Positions 1 to 12,098 of a DNA stretch of 64,000 nt are shown piece after piece. The stretch's first letter is position 1, and every line of letters starts with the position of its first letter. The DNA comes from Paramecium octaurelia (Eukaryota > Ciliophora > Oligohymenophorea > Peniculida > Parameciidae). Below the pieces are notes generated by a model. The model did not search any database. It was not told the origin of the DNA and was given only the letters and a program-made list of their open reading frames with translations. The stretch covers positions 113,942 through 177,941 of the forward strand of contig CAJJDP010000135.1 in assembly GCA_905182995.1 (NCBI GenBank), given 5' to 3'. A program made the translations under genes and the position numbers.

Positions 1-1262
<1,262 letters not shown>

Positions 1263-1309
1263 TATAAACTTTTTATAATTTTTTAAATAAATATTTTATT
1301 GCAATTCAA

Positions 1310-2150
1310 CAAACTCAAAGTAAATCACTTGATCGAATAGAAATCCTCTCTACATTATCATTTCTTAAAATCCAATGAACTTACTTAATATTAATAAGTT
1401 ATACAAGATCTGATTTTACGAGTTAAGGTGTTTTAAGGAATATTTCTATGAATTAAAGAGGAACATTATCATTTATTAGATGATAAGTTAATAAAACCAT
1501 TCAATAGTTTATTAGAAGGATAAAAAATGATTCATAATTTTTGAATAATTCAAATTCGTTATAGGAAGAACCTGTAAACATATATATACACTATCTGAAT
1601 GAATTAGATGATAACTATAAACATAGGGATGATAATTAAGATAATAATTATTATTAATAAAATTAAGCTGAGATGAATAAAAACTATTTGAAAATATAAA
1701 ATGAATAATCATCAAATTTCTTGATAATAACATATAAAAGACAATCATTTAATAATCTTTTCTAATTGTTAATGCAATTTATTCATATACAAAACTAGCA
1801 AGCCAACATTTTGGGATGATGCTATTCCTAATGTAAATAAATTCTTAAAATTGGACAATACAATGCTTTGATCTTCTATTTCTACAAATACATAATTCAA
1901 CTTAATGTTTTATGCTATCGAATATACATATAAAGAGTACATAATTAAATGCTGCCAATTTCTTTACAATCATCGAAAAATATGCTCAATGTAGAAAATT
2001 GAGGTAATTGATGTTGGGTTTAACCGACTTAGGCTATCATTTATCCATCAATTGTGGCTGCAACAAAAATGGATTAGACCTTGAATTCATTCTGGCATTG
2101 AGTCAATAACTATGTCAGGACTTTAGGTTGAATCATTAAAAATATATAAT
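1310..2150 (+). pseudogene. Coding-like region with in-frame TGA; probable relic or unresolved gene
   Basis: Coding-like plus-strand blocks can be joined by plausible micro-introns: a segment with KSSLHYHFLKSNELTQ, then EHYHLLDDK, then a long Asn/Gln-rich block, then FKPTFWDDAIPNVNKFL. The last block runs to a TGA near 1872-1880, but the same frame stays coding-like beyond it (QFNLMFYAIEYTYKEY) to about 2076. No GT...AG intron removes this TGA, and I found no convincing start codon. It may be a decayed gene, a gene with a sequencing error, or two small genes. No family was recognised. It ends close to the 3' end of the convergent RPT6 gene. Confidence 0.35.
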
Positions 2151-2169
2151 TATAATTTGTAAGCATAAG

Positions 2170-3421
<1,252 letters not shown>

Positions 3422-3459
3422 CTTTTATTTAAAATTAAATTAGATTAGGATAATTAATC

Positions 3460-4005
3460 ATGCAGTTTTTTGGAGAGGAGGACACTTTGTTAGGATCACT
3501 TGTATCCAGCTTACAACCGAAGTATTATTTATGATTGAGCATAGAAAAACTGAAACATAAAAGAATTGGGGAGTATTTGCAATTCTATTTATGGCTGGCC
3601 TAATCCTTATTATCATATCCATACCATTTGCCTCCTTTCTGATACTCAATCCTAAACCATTTTGCTTGCTCTTTTCATCTGGCTCCTTTGTTATTTTGTT
3701 ATCCATGCTTTAAATTATCGAACTAAAAACGCTTTTTAATAAAATTTCTTCATCTGCTGCCACGTTGCTTTATCTAGTATCACTAATCGCCTGCTTATAC
3801 ACAGGAATGTTCTATATGGGATACTTTTACACTCTAGGATTGTTATCACTTCAAGTAAACTTTTCAATAAATCAAGATCGCATCCTTAATATATTTGACG
3901 GTATCCCTATTTCCAGGAGGAAAAACCGGTATGCATGCTGCCTTCAATTTATTAAAGAATCAACTCAAAGGGATATTCTTAAAAAAAACCTTTTTACCAT
4001 TGTGA
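3460..4005 (+). CDS. SFT2-family Golgi/endosome membrane protein
   Basis: SFT2/GOT1-type proteins are four-helix membrane proteins of vesicle fusion at the Golgi. The rebuilt protein has 166 residues: a short soluble N-terminus (MQFFGEEDTLLG), then four hydrophobic segments, with family signatures NPKPFCLLFSSGS between the first two and FPGGKTGMH before the C-terminus. Two introns are needed: 23 nt after LQPK (about 3524-3546) and 22 nt after LGLLSLQ (about 3857-3878). TGA at 4003-4005. It may share a promoter with the divergent RPT6 gene. Confidence 0.85.
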
Positions 4006-4381
4006 ATGTTTATATGTAATAATGTATATTATATACAATCACAGTAGAATTTTATTTATTTAACATTGTACATTTCTAATTAACTCTCTCTTTTTTTTAA
4101 GTATTTATTATAATGCTGCAATATGAATAATTTCATTTTATATATATTAAATTCTAGATTATACAGAAAATTATTTGTATTCAAAAGTTATATACTTGAT
4201 TATCAACCAGACATATAAGATATATTAGATTATATACTTACTCACTCTCTTTTGATTAGTTAATACTATTTTTCATTTATTTATATATATTTGAGATAAA
4301 TTGCAATAAGTTTAAAACCTAAAATTGGTTTCATTTATTAATAGCATTTCATAAATTAAATTTGAATTATTATAACAATAT
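4006..4381. other. Intergenic spacer
   Basis: Very A+T-rich sequence between SFT2 and the cyclin gene. I see no open frame with coding character, no RNA gene and no repeat. It presumably holds the 3' UTR of SFT2 and the cyclin promoter. Confidence 0.6.
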
Positions 4382-6232
4382 ATGCAAAAGAAGCAGCTTT
4401 AGATCAATGGAATTAAGTACGTATAATATCATAAGCAAGTTAGTCATCCAAAATGTCTTACTCAAAGTAGATCTCCAAAATACTAATCAAAACCTATTGA
4501 ACCATAAATGATTAAATAGATTACTCAATTGATTAAAAGCTCGAAAGATAGGCACACCGAAAGACATTACAAACCCTAGGAAAAATCAAAGCCCAATTAA
4601 ATTGTTCAACCGTAAATTACATCGAGACAGACAGAAAGTAGAGATATCTCAATAACCTTTCATCAATTATTGCTGCAGTTTAGAAATCTAAATAAACAGA
4701 ACAAGGAGAATTCATTTAATAATATCAATAAGCCTTCTAAAAAGGTGAGATAAATCAGTTTTCCAAATACGGTTCTTCTTAGTAATACGAACAGTAGAAC
4801 GCGTATCAAAGATAGTATGTATTTGAATTAAGGTGATTAAAATGACAAATTGACTCAGAAAATACTTTCGATTGCTCAAACAACATAAATTTAAAATAAT
4901 TATAAATTAGAATTCAACGGAGTCATAGAAGATATGTATCGTTGTTCATAGGAATCCAAAAACTTATTGAATGAAATGAAAGACAATTTGAAAAATCAAG
5001 ACTCTCATTTTAGAAAAAGTTCTCAAAGATGCGTATCTGCAGATATGTAATTGATTTCCAAAAGTCCATTTTCGAAATCTAGATCTTCCTCAATAGATCG
5101 CAAGGAATCTAGATATTTTGGTTCAACATAGGCGAATTCGAATCCAAAAGAATTGGATTTGACTTGCGACGAGAATGAGATTGTCATCAACAATATCAAT
5201 ATTGAAGACAGAATCAAAACTGAACCTGACCCTTTAATTCAATAGGAGAGGGAATATCTAACAGATCCATATTACCTAACTGAATAAAGTGAAATCAATT
5301 AGCTTATGAGAGCTATTCTTCTCGATTGGATGATGGAAGTGGCAATGGAATTCAGATTAAAAAGACAAACTTTTCATTTGTCTATTTTCTACTTGGACTC
5401 ATTTATATCTAAATAATAGGCCAATAAATAAAATTTATAACTCATTGGTTTGACTAGTTTATTGATAGCAAACAAGGTCGAAGAAGTCATCCCTATTGGA
5501 GTCAGATAATTCGAGAAGGCTGCTAATTATGGTTATAGCAAGGATGAAATACTTAATATGGAATTGAAAATTCTATTTGTATTTAAACTTATCAATTTTG
5601 TAGACTTTGAAATGGCATGTGAATCCCCCTTCTTATACTTACTGGATAAATTGGTTTACAGATCAATGGGATATTTACGCAGAAGATTACGGTTTAAATA
5701 TCTAGTTTAGGAAACCAAATGAAGAATCGTATTAATGTAATTCAATTTTAATTAAAAGTGTTCAGAAAGCTATGTCAATTGGTAGATTGCACACTGATGG
5801 ATATCTAGACTTTGTAATATATGCCAAGAACTATAGTAGCCTCATTTATGTACTTAATCATTTCCTTTCAACTTAATGTATATGATTAGGAGATGCTCGA
5901 GATAATGTCACAAACTTCAATGTTCCTTTTAAACAGTATAAAAGTGCATCTATCACCTAGGAGACAATTAATTTAATGTCATTTTCGGACAATTTGTACA
6001 AACCACCTTTGGATTTGCCTTACAAGACATCCTGCCAGCCATTCAATACGTGGTTGGCTTCTATGAACTGAAGATTAATTATGAGACTCCTCCTGGAGTA
6101 GTACATTTATCAAACACCCCTTTAGAAGTAATCGATTCATAATAATTGTAGTCAAATTATGAGGAGTTCTTATCATTTCAATGCTATTCAAAATCATTAC
6201 TTGAATTTATTAGACACAAGTCAAGAGATTGA
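4382..6232 (+). CDS. Cyclin (A/B/E-like, CDK regulatory subunit)
   Basis: Rebuilt protein of 592 residues. The first ~290 residues are polar, Ser/Asn/Gln-rich and probably regulatory. The cyclin box follows: MRAILLDWMMEVAMEFRL (the MR-ILxDW signature) and FHLSIFYLDSF, then ANKVEEVIP and a second fold with LVDCTLMDIQTL and PRTIVASFMYL. Three introns of 25, 22 and 25 nt near 5577, 5738 and 5938 are required and together give an exact frame. The MRAIL...DW box and cyclin C-terminal fold support binding to a CDK; the subclass cannot be fixed by eye. TGA at 6230-6232. Confidence 0.88.
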
Positions 6233-6336
6233 AATATTTAATGAATATATTAAACTGATTTATTCTTTATAAATTTAAATAAGAATTTCAAAAAAAGATT
6301 ATTAATAATGTTTATGTGATGATTTATGAATATTGA

Positions 6337-8683
6337 TCATTTAGACAACTATTTATAATTCTTTTTTTCATGGGTTCTTAACTCGTGAGGTGACATTCCT
6401 ATCTTCAATTTTAAATCTCGAAATGTAGCATCTGCAAAATATTATTTATATCTTTTGATGTATTTGGTCTGTTCTCTGTTCAATTTCTATTCGCATCTAA
6501 AACAATAGAAATACAGATTCTGTGCATCTTCAAGAGAACTCAAAAATCCCAAGCATTTGAGATGGTACCACTCTGAGCAGATTTCACACTCTAAAATAAC
6601 AAAAGGTATATTTACGCATCATCTCTTCATCATTTTGTTGTTTGCATATACAATATTGTTGTTGGATGTTGATGGCCTCCTTTGGTATTTTGATTTTTAG
6701 AGAAATGTTATTGGATGTTCCATTTTGTAATTTTTGTTTTTTGTGATGCTTAAAGAATTTGGGTCTAGAATAAACAGAGTGTCTATTTCTATTCGGCAGT
6801 TCTTAGATTGAAGGCATTTGCAATTATGAGATTGCATTCCCTTGCTTCTTCTTCTTCCTCATTCTGATTGCTCTCTGATATAGGATGTAGACCTATTCAG
6901 AGGAGCACTTTTCATTGGCCAACTATTACCAAATCCTATCATTTTCTTCAATATCATAGATAGATTGTCTCTTGTAGGGTAACTGAATATCGACTACTTG
7001 ATTTTATTGGAATGTGATTATGAATTTTTCATCCTTCTCTAGGATCTCAGCTATCCTTTGAAACAGCATTTCATTTTCCTACTTGATATCTGCCTCAATT
7101 TCTTCTTGCTGTGCTTTGAGTTCATATTTCTAAAATTCAACATCGTTGTTTTTAGGTCTATGGGCTAATTGTTATTCTAATTTTTCATATTGCTTAAAGA
7201 AGGAATAGATCTCTTCCTTCCATTGATTGTGTTAATCTTCAAATATCCTCTTTATTTTTAGTGGTTGATGCTTGAAACAATAAATGTTATCTGATTCCAT
7301 ATAAATTTATGATCTTCTTGCACATTCAGGATGAAATGAGATAGTGCATTTAGATTTTGAACAGGACACACATGCTCCATTTTTCTTCTATTTACATATA
7401 CTACATAAACTATTGAATTTCCTTTTATCCACCTTCGCTAAATCAAAATCTAACCATAGAGAGCAAGAAACATGAGTCCAAATCTTTTCAGCTTTCGGTG
7501 GTTCATCAGACACACTTTCAAGTTGATATTAAAGTATCATAAAATTGTAATTTTCTTCACCATCAGGAGGAGGCTCTAAAATACTATAATCTATTACTTT
7601 GTCTATCGACCTTGTAATTGATAGCATATGTATGAAAAGTAGGGTTGATTAATTCAAATATAGAATCTTTCATTGCCATAGAAGTCGGTCTCATAGCTCC
7701 TCCCAATTTGGGACAGAAAGGACACTTCAAAAACCTCCCTTTATTGCCAAAGTTCAAACAAACATCGCAAATCCAGTTGCTAATTGCATTTTCAAGGCCA
7801 TAACACTTTTGATGGACAATAATTTAGCATTTCTGACAAGAAATCAAAGGGTCTTCAGATCTAACCCCTTGATTACAAATTTGACAATTATTATAGACAT
7901 TTTAGAGTTTTCTAGCTGTTCCTGCCAGATTAGATGATTTGGTCTAATTTATAATTTACTCATCGTAGTATCTAGTAAGTAGGGATAAAATCGGTTACTT
8001 TTGTTGGCTTTCAAGATAAGTTAGATATTGGTTTTCAATGTCAGTGAGGCCAACAAGATCTTTGAGGATGTACTCTGGAGGGTTTTAGATGTTCAAAGTG
8101 GGCTTTTCTATTTGTATTGCATCTATTTGAGTATTTACTTGGAGTTGGGTGTCAAGTAATTGTTGTTCGAGTTGAGTCTACAATAATTCCAAGTCACTTT
8201 TGGGTGATAATTCTTTTAACCATCTATCTTAGATTATAGTTTACTATGTTTCTCATCTCCATGATGAACCAATCGTCAAAGTAAGTGTATGGGCGAGCAG
8301 TTTCCTCTTGAATTTGTTGGCATTCCTGATTGATTCTAATGGGGTAGGATTGTTGAATACTTGATGATTTTAGGATCAGCATCGTTTTGGAAGTATTGGG
8401 AACACATAATAAACCAGTAGGTAATTGGAGTCAAGTACTTGATAGGAGTGATTTTTGATGATGGTTCCACCCAGTTGATGTCATTTAATCGTTAAACTAT
8501 TTCAAACAATTATTCGTAAGTTTTCCCATTATTAGCTGGATTTTAGGGGATTGGCTTGTCTTCCTATTCTTGGGGAATAGGATCTAGAACGTATTGCTCC
8601 TCAATCTACTCTCTGTTTTCCATATCACCATAGGAGGGAAACATCAGCTACTCAAAATTGTCGAAGCTGTTGTCCACAGACAT
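6337..8683 (-). CDS. Extended-PHD (JADE/BRPF-like) zinc-finger chromatin protein
   Basis: About 758 residues. N-terminal half holds an EPL1-like region (RPYTYFDDWFIMEM ... WLKEL), then a PHD finger (CQICNQGVRSEDPLISCQKC ... HQKCYGL ... WICDVC), a zinc knuckle (CPFCPKLGGAM) and a second PHD (CSICKQKKNGACVSC ... FHPECARRS): the extended-PHD layout of histone acetyltransferase scaffolds. A separate C-terminal PHD (YCICKQQNDEEMMQCEICSE) follows a Gln/Lys-rich linker. Introns of 25, 22 and 25 nt are clear. Between MEMRN and WLKEL (about 8225-8245) the frame cannot be joined by any GT...AG intron, and the total is one base out of frame, suggesting a single-base error. TGA complement 6337-6339. Confidence 0.82.
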
Positions 8684-8799
8684 TTTAAATTAAAAAAATA
8701 AATATCTTTATTTTCATTCCATTTATATATATTTAATTATCCCCATTCTTCTTAATCATTTCCGTTGATTGCATTTCATTGTTCTTCAGCCATAAAAAC

Positions 8800-9465
8800 A
8801 ACCCAATTTCCTATTAATTATAATTACAATCAATAACACATTCGCTTAAATCAATGTGCAATCCCATCAAATCGTCTAAATTTCCACCTCCTCCCCTCTC
8901 TCCCGATCCAACTCCAAACAAACCTCCTCCTTACCCCCTCCTTTCAGTCTGCCTACCATTATCCCCCAAATCATCGTCTAATCCAGACAAATCATACAAT
9001 ATTCCCTCCGAAGTCCCAATCCACAATCTCCCATCAATGAATTACAATGTGGGATCCTCCACGATTATCATACTTCACGCCAATCGTATTTCTACTCAAC
9101 AAACTACTCCATTTTTTGAAATCATTTCCATTGCAATCAGATCCTTATTCATATTTGATTTGTGCTGAATGAATGCTAAGTAGAATGGTGAGATGAGTGT
9201 TTCATCGTCAATTGCCCAGTAATAACAACTTATACAACTAATATTAGTCACAAAAGGTTCAATCAAATTTATTCCCTTAATAATACAATACAAATAGAAA
9301 AAACTTTGAGAACTAACAATTTCTTCAATTCCTTAGAATTCCTAAAGGAATGTGAACACAATCAATAGAATCATTTTAATAGAACTCTGCAAGACGCTCC
9401 CTTGAATATTGGGTTTGGTCAAAGTTTATTTGAAATGAGAATATACATTTACTACTTTGTATATT
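8800..9465 (-). CDS. Probable gene of unknown function, exon structure unresolved
   Basis: The minus strand is purine-rich, as coding strands are here, and carries coding-like blocks: SRERLAEFYQNDSIDCVHIP and FFYLYCIIKGINLIEPFV near 9250-9440, and IGTSEGILYDLSGLDDDLG followed by a Gly/Arg-rich segment near 8850-9030. They lie in different frames, and introns of normal size do not join them cleanly; candidates of only 16-18 nt appear. A GRAM-like or beta-propeller fragment is conceivable, but I do not assign a family. It could be a pseudogene. Limits are approximate. Confidence 0.35.
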
Positions 9466-9487
9466 ATATATATTGAGTGTTAAGTGA

Positions 9488-9555
9488 GAATGGAGTTGTG
9501 TGATTGCATAATTAAGAATGAAGTTGTGTGATTGCATAAGTGAGAATGGAGTTGG
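9488..9555. repeat. 28-nt imperfect tandem repeat, 2.4 copies
   Basis: Units at 9488-9515 and 9516-9543 differ at few positions (core gaatggagttgtgtgattg), and a partial third copy runs to 9555. The repeat lies in the spacer just upstream of the gene starting at 9592 and next to the unresolved minus-strand gene. Direct minisatellite-like repetition of a promoter-proximal segment; no function is evident. Confidence 0.8.
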
Positions 9556-9591
9556 TTTTAAAATAAATATTTATTATTATTTAAAAATTGA

Positions 9592-10341
9592 ATGCATTGC
9601 GATTCATCTGATGAGGATGATAATAAATTTGGGATTGGGAAGAAGTTTTTCATCTAATTATTGGAGATGGAGAGAAAAGTAAAGCGCATTGTTTAATTCA
9701 GTTTAGCACTAAAATAGAATCTATGTAATAGATTTTGGAGTTACTTAATATGTATGCGATGTGTGTAGAATTCTTTGATACGGTAGGTAACCCTGCTAAG
9801 TATTATTTTATGGAAAAGATCTCCAATACTATTGCTGAGAAGGAGGCCTTCGAATTAATGTTGAAGGATGAGATTATAGCAAGAGAGAAAAGAGAGAAAC
9901 AAATGTAAATCAAACCAATCATTAAAGAAGGATAAGTGAAATATGATCCTCTGAAACGACCTGAGAGACCTTCAAAAGCAAAGTAAGAGACTCCTGTTAA
10001 GTAGGAGGAACAACAAGTGTTGGAGAATAACAGAGAGAACAAGAAAATATCTCACAAAATGTTGAGGGAGGTTCGGTCTAAGAAATTGACAATGACAGAG
10101 AAGATCTATCAATCTCAAAATGAGCAGAAAGTTCCAGTTGATTTAATTAAGAATTGGGATTACGAAGTAGAAAAAAATGGTAAGATGTGAATGTGACGTT
10201 ATAGATAGTCTTATTCGACAATCTTTGTAATAGTAGGGTGATACGATTTAAGACAGAGTGACTGACAGATTGAATAGGTTGCGTAAGTAATTGCCAAGCA
10301 ATATCACAAGTGACATGTGTCTAGAAAAATATGATACTTGA
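9592..10341 (+). CDS. Charged, partly coiled-coil protein of unknown function
   Basis: Rebuilt 233-residue protein with an exact frame after removing introns of 23 nt (after LEMERK, near 9679) and 25 nt (near 10180). An in-frame TGA directly precedes the ATG, which fixes the start. N-terminus acidic (CDSSDEDDNKFGIGKKFF), middle MNMYAMCVEFFDTVGNP-like and helical, then a Lys/Glu-rich stretch and a C-terminal helical segment IQDRVTDRLNRLRKQLP. No motif recognised. TGA 10339-10341. It faces the convergent membrane-protein gene with about 20 bp between stops. Confidence 0.75.
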
Positions 10342-10361
10342 ATAAAATTATATGATTATGT

Positions 10362-12085
10362 TCAATTTTCAGGCTTATGTGGTTTAGGCATGTCATCTCC
10401 TGGTATTTCAACATCATCAAAGGGTCTCTTCTATTGATACGATTGTTGTTGCTTGATTTCAGATTACGGTTGCACCTTGGTTCTGTTGAGCAATTCATCA
10501 GGATGAGTAGAAGTGAAATTCTTCAGGTGAGAAGTGTCACTAGTCTTCAGGAAGGTGCCCTCCTTGTGTTTGTCCCTGCACATAAGATAAGTGGCATAAA
10601 AGTCAATGACATTCGTAATGATGCACAAGATGAAGTTTAATAGCACATAGTTGTAAACCTTGATTTCGTACTCGTTGTAGAAATCACTCATCTCCTGTAA
10701 AGAGAACTTATCAGAACAGTCAGCATTAATGAAATCATAGAAGTGGTTCATCATTGATTGCTAGTATCCCATATCAGCTGCCAAGATAATCGTGCACAGG
10801 ATCTCACCTATCATCTTGACTCCCAACCAAAACCCAAACAAGTCCTTGTAAAGCGAACTTTTTCTGTTCAAACCTGCATATTTAAAGTGACATCCCACCA
10901 AAGATATCGCTGATACTAGTGGAATTAAGAATCCAAACACTCCCGCTTGTATTCCCACAATCACTTGAGCAGCCAACTAAACATCCATTACGTTGTCCTT
11001 GATGTAATTGTTTAGGTCGTAAATAAATTCTAGATCCTCAGCCTAGCACAATTCCGATGAGTTGTAATAAAATTAGGTTAGGTACTTGTAAAACAGGTTT
11101 ACATCTACTCTTAATGTATACTATACATCTGGTTTCGGCAACACCATTTTTATATAATTGATTATACTCTTCCTAGGCTTCGTTCACCATTAGCAAATCA
11201 TCGTAAGGCATGTCGTTAGTCACTCGCACGTATCTCTCATCGTCATCATAGCAATGGTAGTTGATCATCTTGTCCAAGTACTAAAACTAATAGATGTCTG
11301 ATATTGAATAGCATATTGAATCTAGTATAAGTTGAATATTTTAATTACTAAATCCTACTGTAAATCCTGTTAATGGCAATTAGTCTTATTGAACTCTTTA
11401 AATTTTCAAATATAACCCTGTAGTTCCGATAGCATCTCCATCTGAAACAGTTGAGATCGTGAAATCACTAATTGGACATGATTCATTTGATGGAACTTGG
11501 AAAACATTGCCACATTTTTTGTATCCATCGCTAGCCTCGCCAATTTGAAAGCCATCAATAGCAGTAGTAGTACTCTCCTTGGCACACAGTTTGAACGCTT
11601 AAGATAAATCAAAATAAATCACATTTAACCGAAGTTTGATCAATAAGAGGCCAATGCTAAAATTACTTTTCATATATGGGTTCTGCAGGTTGGCAATTTT
11701 CGGCTAGCATAAACTCGCTGCACTCCATATAATAATAACTTTATTTTTATTTTTTTTTACTTTGTATATTTGTAATTTCCTGTTCCATTTGATTATGTAC
11801 AATCGCATCCTAGTTCAGTGCCAGGCCATGTGAAATTTAACAGATTCACATAGCCTTCATCGCAGGAGGTTTGGATCTTTAAGTCATCTATAAACTTGTT
11901 ATCCCAATCGGAGTAAAATTATGGTGCCTTGACGATACATCATTTTAACTTACAGAATCCATGAGTATTGATTGATTGAACACCGAAACCAAAATAAGTC
12001 CAAAGCTTATGAAAGTATAGATGACGATGCAGCATTGGTATCCGGCTACCCAAGGAGTTGCCTCGTAGGTGTTGAGTTTTTGCAT
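10362..12085 (-). CDS. Multi-pass membrane protein with large Cys-rich extracytoplasmic domain
   Basis: 542 residues after removing four introns (26, 22, 25 and 22 nt), exactly in frame. Layout: short cytoplasmic start, one hydrophobic helix (VIYTFISFGLILVSVF), a ~300-residue domain with many Cys (CDEGY, GCDCT, MECSEF, AENCQ, SICY), then three helices (VFGFLIPLVSAISLVGC, MIGEILCTIILAADM, NYVLLNFILCIITNVIDF) and a basic/polar tail rich in Pro and Gln ending PKPHKPEN. Start ATG 12085-12083. The same overall plan is seen in the gene at 40735-42441, so it is probably one of a ciliate membrane-protein family. Function unknown; a channel or receptor role would be a guess. Confidence 0.8.
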
Positions 12086-12098
12086 AAATAAAAATAAA

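Noticed and set aside
8854-9168. Plus-strand Pro-rich open frame (KFPPPPLSPDP...)
   Set aside because: It is the complement of a purine-rich minus-strand segment; coding strands here are purine-rich, so the Pro-rich reading is most likely a shadow.
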